Shown here one piece after another: positions 5,679 through 13,061 of a stretch of 14,652 bases of DNA. The position numbers and the translations under genes were made by a program. Position 1 is the first letter of the stretch, and every line of letters begins with the position of its first letter. The stretch covers positions 1-14,652 of the forward strand of contig DAORXQ010000041.1 in NCBI GenBank assembly GCA_035371905.1, written 5' to 3'. Under the pieces are notes generated by a model. The model did no database searches and had not been told where the DNA came from. It worked only from the letters and a program-made list of their open reading frames with translations. The DNA is from a bacterium. Lineage in GTDB: Bacteria; Ratteibacteria; UBA8468; B48-G9; JAFGKM01.

Positions 5679-8410
5679 CAAACCAGAAAATCCTCCTTAA
5701 TTGCTTTTATACACTTTTCACATAAGTCCGGAAAATCTTTATTTTCACCAACTTCTGGAAAATAAACCCAGCATCTCTGACATTTTTTATTATTTGTTTT
5801 TTCAACTTTTAAGTTTAAATTTTCTCCATTTGTAATTTCAACTTCGGAAACAATAAAGAGGGTTTGTAACTTATAAAATGATTTTAAAAATTCAGATGTA
5901 TCTTTATCACATTCTATTATTACTTTTGCTTCAAGTGAACTTCCAATAATTTTTTCTTCTCTTTTTTCTTCAAGTTTTTTAAGAACCATTTTTCTAATTT
6001 CAAAAAATTTATCCCACCTATCAAGTAAGTTTTTATCTTCTTCCTCTATTTCCGGCCATTCTTCTAGGAAAATACTTTCTTTCTTATCATATGGAATGAA
6101 CTGATATGCCTCTTCTGCAGTAAATGAAAGGATAGGAGCAATAAGAATAAGTAAATTAATAAGGATTTTGCTTAAAACTGTTTGTGCTGCTTTTCTTTCT
6201 ACTGAATTTCTTGGGTATGTATAAAGTCGGTCTTTGAGATAATCAAGATAAAAAGATGATAGATTAATGTTACAGAAATTATAAATTTCTTCAAAAACCT
6301 TGTGAAAAGCAAAGTTTTCATAATTTTCCGTAATTTTTTTTATCACAACTTTCAATTTTTCAATTGCCCATTTATCAACTTCAAGGAGATTTTCATAAGG
6401 TATTTCATTCTCTTTTTTATAATCATTTAAATTACCAAGTAGAAATCTTATTGTATTTCTTATAATCCTGTATCCATTTACTACATTTTTAACTATCTCA
6501 TCAGAAATTCTTATATCTTCCTGATAATTTTCAGATATGCTCCATAAACGAAGTATTTCTGCTCCGTATTTTTTAATTATTTCATCAGGCGTTATAACAT
6601 TCCCAAGCGACTTTGACATTTTTCTTCCGCTTCCATCTACTACAAATCCATGTGTTAGAACTGTTTTATAAGGGGGATGACCGAAAATTCCACATGAAGT
6701 GATTAAAGAGGTCTGAAACCATCCTCTGTGCTGGTCTGAACCTTCAAGATATAAATCACTTGGCCATATCAAACCATTTTCTTCTTTTAAAACTGCAAGG
6801 TGACTTACTCCTGAATCAAACCATACATCAAGTATATCCATCTCCTTTTTAAATTTTTCCCCAGAACAATAAGGACATTTAAATCCTGCAGGTAAAAGTT
6901 CTTCATTATTTTTTTCAATCCATACATTAGAACCAAATTTTTTAACCAGATCACATATCCTTTCCAGAATTTCCTCTGTCAATATATCTTTTCCGCAACT
7001 TTCACAATAAAATACTGGAATAAATACACCCCATAATCTCTGTCTTGATAAACACCAGTCAGGTCTTTGTGAAACCATAGAACCAATTCTATTTATCCCT
7101 TCCGGGGGAAACCATTTTACCTTATTTATCTCCTCAAGCATCCTTTTTCTCAAATCATTATGATCAATTTTTAAAAACCACTGCTTTGTACTTCTATAAA
7201 TGACAGGGTTTTTACATCTCCAGCAATGTGGATATGAATGCAGAATTTCTCCACTTGATATAAGACTTCCCTCTTTTTTTAATTTTTCTATTATCAATTT
7301 ATCTGCTTTAAAAACATTTATTCCTTTAAATTCACTCACCTCATCAGTAAATTCTCCCTTTTCATTTACAGGAGATATAACTTCAAGTCCATTCTTAATT
7401 CCTGCATAATAATCCTCTTCTCCATGCCCAGGTGCTGTATGAACACAACCTGTTCCTTCTTCTCCAGAAACAAATCCAGCAAGAATTACCCTTGATTTTC
7501 TATCAATAACAGGATTTTTGCAGATTATTCCTTCAAGTTCTTTCCCATTGAATTCTTTTAAAATTTTTAATTCTTTACCAATTATTTTAAAAACATCTTC
7601 TTTCCTTTTTTCTGCTATTATTAACCTTTCATTTTCATTATCAACAAGAATATATTTAAAGTCGGGATGAAGGGCAATTCCAGTATTTCCCGGTAATGTC
7701 CATGGAGTTGTTGTCCAGATTAAAAAGTATGAATTTTCTCCTAATTTTTTTCCTTTATCCTCAATTATCTTAAATTTTACAAATATTGAGGGTGATTTTT
7801 TTTCAGAATATTCAATTTCTGCCTCTGCAAGTGCTGTTTCACAGGTAATACACCAGTAAATTGGCTTATATGTTTTATAAATATATCCGGAAAGATAGAG
7901 TTTGCCAAATGCTCTTATAATATCACTTTCATATTCAGGATACATTGTTAAATAAGGTTTTTCCCATTCTGCAAATACTCCAAGTCGTTTAAATTCCTCT
8001 TTTTGAATATTATAAAATTTTCTTGCATAATCTTCTGCCTTTTTTCTTAAATCAAGTATGTCAACCTCATTTTTCTTTTTTCCTATCTCCTTAAAAACTT
8101 GATGTTCTATTGGCATACCATGACAGTCCCATCCCGGCTTAAAAGGAGTATAAAAACCGCTTAATGATTTATATTTAACAACTATATCCTTTAAAATTTT
8201 ATTTAATGCAGTACCAAGATGTATATGTCCATTTGCATAAGGAGGTCCATCATGAAGTATATAGGGTTTTTTTTCTCTATTTTTTTCAAGCATTTTTTTA
8301 TAAATATCTATTTTCTCCCATAATTTTAACATCTCTGGTTCTCTTTGACTTAAATTTGCCTTCATAGGAAAATCTGTTTTTGGTAGATAAACTGTCTTTG
8401 AATAATCCAT
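5678..8410 (-). CDS. ileS: Isoleucyl-tRNA synthetase
   Basis: IleRS charges tRNA-Ile with isoleucine in the cytoplasm. The protein is 910 residues (E. coli about 938). It opens with the usual TVYLPKTDFPMKANL and has the ATP-binding region HDGPPYANGHIHLGTALNKILKD (53-75), in which the HIGH-type signature reads HLGT (64-67). The editing (CP1) domain includes LIWTTTPWTLPGN and GTGCVHTAPGHGEEDY. KMSKS lies near residue 597 in GRKMSKSLGNV. The C-terminus carries a Cys4 zinc knuckle (Cys877, 880, 897, 900; CQRC...CEKC), as in bacterial type-1 enzymes. An AAAGGAG ribosome site lies inside the preceding flavodoxin gene, and only one base separates that stop from this ATG. The stop overlaps the next gene. 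I see no frameshift or truncation. Confidence 0.97.
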   Translation of the reverse strand: MDYSKTVYLPKTDFPMKANLSQREPEMLKLWEKIDIYKKMLEKNREKKPYILHDGPPYANGHIHLGTALNKILKDIVVKYKSLSGFYTPFKPGWDCHGMPIEHQVFKEIGKKKNEVDILDLRKKAEDYARKFYNIQKEEFKRLGVFAEWEKPYLTMYPEYESDIIRAFGKLYLSGYIYKTYKPIYWCITCETALAEAEIEYSEKKSPSIFVKFKIIEDKGKKLGENSYFLIWTTTPWTLPGNTGIALHPDFKYILVDNENERLIIAEKRKEDVFKIIGKELKILKEFNGKELEGIICKNPVIDRKSRVILAGFVSGEEGTGCVHTAPGHGEEDYYAGIKNGLEVISPVNEKGEFTDEVSEFKGINVFKADKLIIEKLKKEGSLISSGEILHSYPHCWRCKNPVIYRSTKQWFLKIDHNDLRKRMLEEINKVKWFPPEGINRIGSMVSQRPDWCLSRQRLWGVFIPVFYCESCGKDILTEEILERICDLVKKFGSNVWIEKNNEELLPAGFKCPYCSGEKFKKEMDILDVWFDSGVSHLAVLKEENGLIWPSDLYLEGSDQHRGWFQTSLITSCGIFGHPPYKTVLTHGFVVDGSGRKMSKSLGNVITPDEIIKKYGAEILRLWSISENYQEDIRISDEIVKNVVNGYRIIRNTIRFLLGNLNDYKKENEIPYENLLEVDKWAIEKLKVVIKKITENYENFAFHKVFEEIYNFCNINLSSFYLDYLKDRLYTYPRNSVERKAAQTVLSKILINLLILIAPILSFTAEEAYQFIPYDKKESIFLEEWPEIEEEDKNLLDRWDKFFEIRKMVLKKLEEKREEKIIGSSLEAKVIIECDKDTSEFLKSFYKLQTLFIVSEVEITNGENLNLKVEKTNNKKCQRCWVYFPEVGENKDFPDLCEKCIKAIKEDFLV

Positions 8411-8411
8411 C

Positions 8412-8891
8412 TTATTCTCCTTTGATTTTCTTTACAAGTTTTGCCACTCTTTTCCCTAGTTCCTTACAATCCTTTTTAACTTTATCATTTGGTTTTCCAA
8501 TAGAAACAGGCCCATAATGGTCTGATTTTGTAGTTCCCTGAACAATCATACCATGAATAAGCATCATCTGTATTATGCCCATAATTGTTGTTTCATTTCC
8601 TCCACCAATATGAGCAGAAGATGTGAAAGCCCCTCCTACTTTTCCTTCAAGAGAACCATAAAATTTAACAGAATCATCAAAAAGTTTTTTTATTTCAGCA
8701 GAAGGAAGTCCAAAATATGTAGGTGAACCAACTATTATTCCATCTGCATCAAGTAAATCATCACAGTCAGTTTTTTCAACTGGTTTTAATACAACATCAA
8801 CTCCTTCTTCTTTAACTCCTTCTGCAACACTTTTAGCCATTTCTTCTGTATTACCTGTTCTTGAATGATAAATAATTAAAACTTTTCCCAT
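8412..8891 (-). CDS. Flavodoxin/WrbA-like FMN flavoprotein
   Basis: This 159-residue flavodoxin-fold protein has the N-terminal FMN phosphate loop SRTGNTEEMA (10-19) after the first beta strand (KVLIIYH). It also has GSPTYFGLPSAEIKKLFD (55-72), which covers the flavin-contacting loop, and GGGNETTIM, typical of the NAD(P)H:quinone oxidoreductase/WrbA branch. It probably binds FMN and transfers electrons to quinones or other acceptors, but substrate and partner cannot be read from sequence. It is the first gene of the flavodoxin-ileS-NYN-translin operon. AAGGAG (complement of 8899-8904) lies 7 bases before the ATG, and a TTGACA-type promoter lies upstream. Confidence 0.88.
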   Translation of the reverse strand: MGKVLIIYHSRTGNTEEMAKSVAEGVKEEGVDVVLKPVEKTDCDDLLDADGIIVGSPTYFGLPSAEIKKLFDDSVKFYGSLEGKVGGAFTSSAHIGGGNETTIMGIIQMMLIHGMIVQGTTKSDHYGPVSIGKPNDKVKKDCKELGKRVAKLVKKIKGE

Positions 8892-8920
8892 ATTTTTTCT
8901 CCTTGAAAATATATTTATTT

Positions 8921-8949
8921 AATCTATAACTTTCAATCATTATTGTCAA
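8921..8949 (-). promoter_or_regulatory. Promoter for the flavodoxin-ileS operon
   Basis: On the minus strand a perfect TTGACA (complement of 8944-8949) is followed after 17 bases by TAGATT (complement of 8921-8926; 4 of 6 to consensus). The predicted start is near 8914, giving a leader of about 22 bases with AAGGAG. No T-box leader for ileS is visible, and there is no room for one in this short leader. Confidence 0.5.
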
Positions 8950-8999
8950 ATTTTAAAATAAGTTACAGTAATGGTTTTTGAATTTAACAAATTTTTTAC

Positions 9000-9028
9000 T
9001 TGACAAATAAAAAAAATAAAGGTAATAT
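9000..9028 (+). promoter_or_regulatory. Possible promoter at the start of the HAMP-like/pilin operon
   Basis: A perfect TTGACA (9000-9005) lies 17 bases before TAATAT (9023-9028; 4 of 6 to consensus). If used, transcription would start at about 9034-9036, on top of the ATG codons at 9033 and 9036, giving an essentially leaderless message. The same TTGACA can instead be read as a TTG start codon of the downstream frame. An AAAGG at 9018-9022, 10 bases before ATG 9033, argues instead for a leader and a promoter further upstream. The evidence conflicts. Confidence 0.3.
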
Positions 9029-9032
9029 AAAA

Positions 9033-9602
9033 ATGATGAATATAAAAAAGGGTAGAAGAATTTTGTGGGTAGATACAGAAATACAATTAAGGTTTGTTAT
9101 TTTTACAATTATTACTCTTGCCATTTCATGTTTTATTATAAGCAGTATAACTTTCAGTAATATCTGGGTTGATATTTCTGAAAAACTTTTAAAAATTGCA
9201 GATGTTAAAGAATTATATTCAATTTCTGTAAAACAATTTATACTTTTGAATTTTGCTCTTATTATCTTGCTTGCTATACTTGCTACTCTTGGTATGATAA
9301 TTCTTTCTCATAAAGTAGCAGGACCTGCTTACAGAATAACAAAAATACTGAAAGAGTTGCAGGAAGGGAAATTCCCAGAATTTAAATTAAGAAGAGGAGA
9401 TACTTTAACTTCAATAATTGAGGAACTTGAAAAATTTTCAAATCAATATAAAGAACTAAGTGAAGCAGCAATAAATGTGATAGAGACGTGGAAAAACACA
9501 GAGGTTAAGGATATAAGTTTAAATATTGCTCTGAAAGAACTTGAAAGTAAAGTATCACATATTTCTACTAATAAGGAGGTGAAAAATGAAAAAAGGATTT
9601 AG
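9033..9602 (+). CDS. Two-TM membrane protein with HAMP-like segment
   Basis: The protein has a short basic N-terminus (NIKKGRRILWVDTEIQLRF) and TM1 at about 21-42. An extracytoplasmic stretch of some 35 residues follows, then TM2 at about 70-92. A cytoplasmic HAMP-like segment comes next (SHKVAGPAYRITKILKELQEGKFPEFKLRRGDTL), then a coiled-coil-prone tail. The G-P-x-Y/R pattern after TM2 is typical of small membrane proteins often labelled HAMP or MCP-like; there is no methylation or signalling domain. I chose ATG 9033 (189 residues) over the in-frame TTG at 9000, because that TTG lies in a TTGACA box and the extra residues (TNKKNKGNIK) are low complexity. ATG 9036 is also possible. The 3' end overlaps the pilin-FecR gene by 17 bases. 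A relay or scaffold for the sensory proteins downstream is a guess. Confidence 0.72.
   Translation: MMNIKKGRRILWVDTEIQLRFVIFTIITLAISCFIISSITFSNIWVDISEKLLKIADVKELYSISVKQFILLNFALIILLAILATLGMIILSHKVAGPAYRITKILKELQEGKFPEFKLRRGDTLTSIIEELEKFSNQYKELSEAAINVIETWKNTEVKDISLNIALKELESKVSHISTNKEVKNEKRI
9573..9581 (+). promoter_or_regulatory. Strong Shine-Dalgarno for the pilin-FecR gene
   Basis: AAGGAGGTG is a near-full complement of the 16S rRNA tail and lies 4 bases before the ATG at 9586, inside the end of the preceding gene. It fixes the pilin start and predicts a higher translation rate for the pilin than for its neighbours. Confidence 0.8.
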
Positions 9603-10503
9603 TTTAATTGAAACATTAATTTTAATTTTTATTGGTATAAGTGTTTTGATTTTAATAGTTGGTGTAATTTCAAATTCAAGAGAATTTGCAAGAACTATGG
9701 GATGTGTGAATAATATGAAAAATATCGCTCAGGCAATTGAGGGTTATCAGGTTGACTGGAAAGAAACACCTGTTACTTTAAGTTCTTTAATGCCTGCTTA
9801 TATTCAGAATCCCAATGTATTTCATTGTCCAAGTGATAGAGAAAAAGGCGATAGTTATTCAAAATTTTATGTTGGAAGGTTTTTTGCAGAAGAGGACTCA
9901 AATAAAGTTTTTCTTGTTTGTCCAAGACATTTCGGTGGAAGAAGAACAGTTGCTGGATATCTTTCATATGCTGTTGAAATTGGGAAAACTAAAAGTGTCA
10001 AATGGTCTGGTATTGATGTTGAATTCGGGAAAACTTATATTGGTGGAAATTTAAAATTTGAAGATGGGACAGAAGTAAATGAAATAAGTGGAGAGATTGG
10101 AGTTCTTGGCTCTTTTACAAATCCAGAGAATAAAATTTATAGTATAATTTATGTTCCTGAAGGAGATGTTCCTGAAGGAGAAAAAACTTCATATAAAGTT
10201 GAGCATAAAGGAGATTCAAGATTTGAGGTTATTACTCCTGCTGTAATTGCAGGTGTTGAAGGTACAAAATTTAATGTTGTTAATTCATACTATTATAATA
10301 ATGGAATACCCATAGATAATACCATAATTTCTGTTTTTGAAGGTGTTGTAAAAGTCAAAGAAAGAAATCAGGGAAGAACAGAAACAGTAAATACAGGAGA
10401 AGAAGTTTTAATTGAAACAAAAACTTATGGAACAAAACAGAAAGGAGTGCCAAGAAGACCACCAAAATCAGTGCCCCATGTAATTAAAAGGTTTGTTAAG
10501 TAA
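9586..10503 (+). CDS. Type IV pilin-like N-terminus fused to a FecR domain
   Basis: The first 30 residues form a class-III prepilin leader: MKKG, predicted prepilin peptidase cleavage between Gly4 and Phe5, Glu9 at mature +5, and a hydrophobic helix to about residue 28. Next comes a pseudopilin-type segment, CVNNMKNIAQAIEGYQVDWKETP (from Cys40), and FHCPSDREKG, as in the DUF1559-like pilins common in Planctomycetes and related lineages. The C-terminal half resembles a FecR domain, with FEVITPAVIAGVEGTKFNVV (213-232), VFEGVVKVKE and VNTGEEVLIET. FecR domains usually sense or relay envelope signals. Fusing one to a pilin-type anchor is unusual; it would place the domain outside the membrane or in a pseudopilus. 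The protein is 305 residues, with a basic proline-rich end. It follows the HAMP-like gene and precedes the CHASE2 gene. Confidence 0.75.
   Translation: MKKGFSLIETLILIFIGISVLILIVGVISNSREFARTMGCVNNMKNIAQAIEGYQVDWKETPVTLSSLMPAYIQNPNVFHCPSDREKGDSYSKFYVGRFFAEEDSNKVFLVCPRHFGGRRTVAGYLSYAVEIGKTKSVKWSGIDVEFGKTYIGGNLKFEDGTEVNEISGEIGVLGSFTNPENKIYSIIYVPEGDVPEGEKTSYKVEHKGDSRFEVITPAVIAGVEGTKFNVVNSYYYNNGIPIDNTIISVFEGVVKVKERNQGRTETVNTGEEVLIETKTYGTKQKGVPRRPPKSVPHVIKRFVK
10153..10182 (+). repeat. 15-base tandem duplication in the pilin-FecR gene
   Basis: Two adjacent 15-base copies (gttcctgaaggagat, then the same with one base changed at its end) encode VPEGD-VPEGE just before the FecR core. They look like a small in-frame duplication in a linker. 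Confidence 0.75.
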
Positions 10504-10509
10504 TTTTTG

Positions 10510-12741
10510 ATGAGATATATTTTAAAGTTCGTTTTTGCTTTTTTGGTTTTTATCTTTGTATTTTCTTTATATAAAAAAAATAAATTTGAAAAACTTGAAT
10601 TTATAATTTATGACAGTCATATTAGAAATTCAACACTAAAGTATGATTTACCTTTGGTTATAATTGGAATTACAGGTGATTTTGAAAAAGAAATTGGAGA
10701 ACCCTTTTCAAGAAAACACTATTCACAGATTTTAAAAATACTTAAAGAAGAAAAAGCAGAACTTGTTGTTTTTGATATATTTTTTCCCTCTTTTTCAGAG
10801 GATAAGAAGGAAGATGTAGAATTTTTAAATAGTATAAAGGAAAATGGAAGGGTTATTTTACCAGTATTTTCACCGATAAAACTTGAAAAAAGAGTTGAAG
10901 AATTTTATCTTGTTGAATCTTTAAGAGGAAGTGCTATTCAATTTGAAAGATATGCTTTTTCTCTTGGACACATAAATACTTTCCCTGATAAAGACCAGAT
11001 AGTTAGAAGGTTTCCTGCTTATATAAAATATGGGGAAAAAATATATCCTCAGATTGGAATTGAGACATATAGAATAAAAAATAAAAGCACTTTTTTAAAG
11101 ATATTAAATTCACTTCCACTTGATGAAAATAAGTGTTTTTATATAAGATATATTCCTCCAAATTTTATTGATAATTACTTCATTTCATTTTCTGATGTCC
11201 TTAAAAGAAAATATCCAGATGGTTTTTTCAATAAAAAAGTAGTTATTATAGGACAGACAATAGTTGGTGCAAAAAATGCAGATTTAATTCCTACACCTTT
11301 TGGAACACAGTTTGGGGTTTTTGTACAGGCAAGTGCAATAGGTACAAACCTTTCAGGTAAATACATTAAACACATCAATTCTGTTTTTTTTCTCTTTCTC
11401 TATGCTTTCTTTTTATCTTTAATTTTTTCGATTCGTAATATTTCTTTGAATACATTTAATACTCTTGGATTTACTGGGTTATGCTTTTTTTCTTCAAGAT
11501 TTTTTCTTGATAAATATGGAATTTTTTTTGATGTTGTTCCATTTTTATTTTTTACGATTTTTTACTATCTTTCCTTCATTTTTTATTCATTATTTTCTAC
11601 TTTAAAAAAACTATTTCAAAAAGAAGTAATTTTAAACCTTGTTAAAAAAACAGAAGAAGAATTTACTGAAATTTTGAATCCTATTGAATCATTTAAAAAA
11701 GAAGATATGTTTTTTCTTGGATTTGGAAGTGAAGATTTAATAGAAAAAACTCCAGCAATGGTATTAAAAACAATATTGATTGCTTCTGGAATAGAATGTG
11801 GATGTCTTGTTTCCTTTTATCATAATAAATTTGAAATAATTGCAAAAAAAGGAGAATTGATTGATAAGATAGATGTTGAAAAAATTTTGAAAAATGTAGA
11901 AAAGGCAAAAATAATAAATAAAATCAAAGATGAAAACATAAAAAATATGGCAATTGTTCCTATTTTATATTTTCCTGACTTTAAAGTTTTTGGTATTTTT
12001 ATAAATAAAAAACCGACGGTTTTTTCAAAGACATCTAAATTTTCATATGAAGATATAAATCTTATTCAAACAATATCACTGCCCGGGATAATAGCAATTC
12101 AAAATTCTCAATTAAACCTCATTTTGAAAGATGCTCAACTTGAAACAATTTTTCGCCTTGCAATGTCAATTGAATATAGAGACAGAGAAACAGGAGCACA
12201 TATTCACAGAGTGAGTGAATATGCTTATTTAATAGCAGAAAAACTTGGTTTCAAGAAAACTGAATGTACACTTATTAAAAATGCTATGCCTTTGCATGAT
12301 ATAGGAAAAATAGCAATTCCTGACAATATTCTTTTAAAACCGGGAATATTAACAAAAGAAGAAAGAAAAATAGTTGAAAAACATCCAATTATTGGAGCAA
12401 AAATGCTTGAGGGGTCAAAATCAATTGTTTTAAAAGCAGCAGAAGTAATTGCTTTATCTCATCATGAAAAATATGATGGCACAGGGTATCCGTATGGTTT
12501 ATCAGGAAATAAAATTCCAATTTATGGAAGAATTGCTGCATTATCAGATGTTTTTGATGCTTTAACTTCTAAGAGAATATACAAGAGTTCTGTAAATGTA
12601 GAGAGAGCTTTTGAGATAATAAATGAAGAAAAGGGTAAATCTTTTGACCCAAAACTTGTTGAAATATTTGTCAATTCCAGAGATGAAATACTGGAAATAC
12701 ATAAAAAATATATAATTGAAGAAATAGAGGAAGAATTATGA
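10510..12741 (+). CDS. CHASE2 sensor with C-terminal HD-GYP phosphodiesterase domain
   Basis: Domains in order are TM1 (about 4-20) and an extracytoplasmic CHASE2 domain (about 25-285). CHASE2 includes YDSHIRN, VVFDIFFP, VVIIGQT and the closing PTPFGTQFGVFVQASAIGTNLSGKYI. Three TM helices follow (about 290-370), then a weakly conserved GAF-like region (about 385-530) and an HD-GYP domain (about 545-725). The HD-GYP residues are intact: HIHRVSEYA, HDIGK (596-600), HHEKYDGTGYP (651-661) and DVFDALTSKRIYK. Active HD-GYP proteins hydrolyse the second messenger c-di-GMP, so the protein probably converts an envelope signal into lower c-di-GMP. CHASE2 is more often joined to adenylate cyclases, GGDEF domains or kinases. 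Start: ATG 10510 is preferred over TTG 10507; no close Shine-Dalgarno is visible. The stop overlaps the next ATG (ATGA). Confidence 0.88.
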   Translation: MRYILKFVFAFLVFIFVFSLYKKNKFEKLEFIIYDSHIRNSTLKYDLPLVIIGITGDFEKEIGEPFSRKHYSQILKILKEEKAELVVFDIFFPSFSEDKKEDVEFLNSIKENGRVILPVFSPIKLEKRVEEFYLVESLRGSAIQFERYAFSLGHINTFPDKDQIVRRFPAYIKYGEKIYPQIGIETYRIKNKSTFLKILNSLPLDENKCFYIRYIPPNFIDNYFISFSDVLKRKYPDGFFNKKVVIIGQTIVGAKNADLIPTPFGTQFGVFVQASAIGTNLSGKYIKHINSVFFLFLYAFFLSLIFSIRNISLNTFNTLGFTGLCFFSSRFFLDKYGIFFDVVPFLFFTIFYYLSFIFYSLFSTLKKLFQKEVILNLVKKTEEEFTEILNPIESFKKEDMFFLGFGSEDLIEKTPAMVLKTILIASGIECGCLVSFYHNKFEIIAKKGELIDKIDVEKILKNVEKAKIINKIKDENIKNMAIVPILYFPDFKVFGIFINKKPTVFSKTSKFSYEDINLIQTISLPGIIAIQNSQLNLILKDAQLETIFRLAMSIEYRDRETGAHIHRVSEYAYLIAEKLGFKKTECTLIKNAMPLHDIGKIAIPDNILLKPGILTKEERKIVEKHPIIGAKMLEGSKSIVLKAAEVIALSHHEKYDGTGYPYGLSGNKIPIYGRIAALSDVFDALTSKRIYKSSVNVERAFEIINEEKGKSFDPKLVEIFVNSRDEILEIHKKYIIEEIEEEL

Positions 12742-13055
12742 AAAAAAACGAAATAAAAATTTATTATTATAAAAGTAGTGGCCCTGGGGGGCAGAGGAAA
12801 AATAAAAAATTAACCAGTGTTAAAGTACTTCATATTCCAACAGGAATGACTGCAAAAGGAACTGAATTTCGTTCTCAAGCAAAGAATAAGGAAATTGCTT
12901 TAAAACGTCTTGAAGAAAAACTTAATAAATTGAGAGAAAAGAAGAAAAAAAGAATAAAAACAGAAAAACCGTTATATGCCAAAATAAAACAGATTGAAGA
13001 AAAGAGAAAAAGAAGTGAAAAGAAGAAATTAAGGCAGAAAATAAAAGAATTTTAA
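12738..13055 (+). CDS. Small GGQ release-factor-like protein, possibly ribosome rescue
   Basis: This 105-residue protein is essentially domain 3 of a class-I release factor. SSGPGGQ ends with the catalytic GGQ (17-19), followed by KLTSVKVLHIPTGMTAKGTEFRSQAKNKEIALKRLEEKL and a strongly basic helical tail (about 68-105). It has no codon-recognition domain. Stand-alone GGQ proteins such as ArfB or mitochondrial mtRF-R (C12orf65) release nascent chains from stalled ribosomes, and a basic tail is how ArfB enters the mRNA channel. Where most relatives have GGQHVNK or similar, this one reads GGQRKNK. Its ATG overlaps the stop of the HD-GYP gene by four bases (ATGA), so translation is probably coupled. 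The role in ribosome rescue is inferred from the family. Confidence 0.83.
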   Translation: MKKNEIKIYYYKSSGPGGQRKNKKLTSVKVLHIPTGMTAKGTEFRSQAKNKEIALKRLEEKLNKLREKKKKRIKTEKPLYAKIKQIEEKRKRSEKKKLRQKIKEF

Positions 13056-13061
13056 TTAACT

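Noticed and set aside
7200..7409. Plus-strand 69-codon frame inside ileS
   Set aside because: Fully antisense to the conserved IleRS editing region, with no ribosome site.
8892..8999. T-box riboswitch ahead of ileS
   Set aside because: ileS is the second gene, the predicted leader is about 22 bases, and no T-box core or terminator hairpin is visible.
9773..10054. Short frames on both strands inside the pilin-FecR gene
   Set aside because: Shadow frames without ribosome sites; the pilin-FecR frame has a strong Shine-Dalgarno and domain matches.
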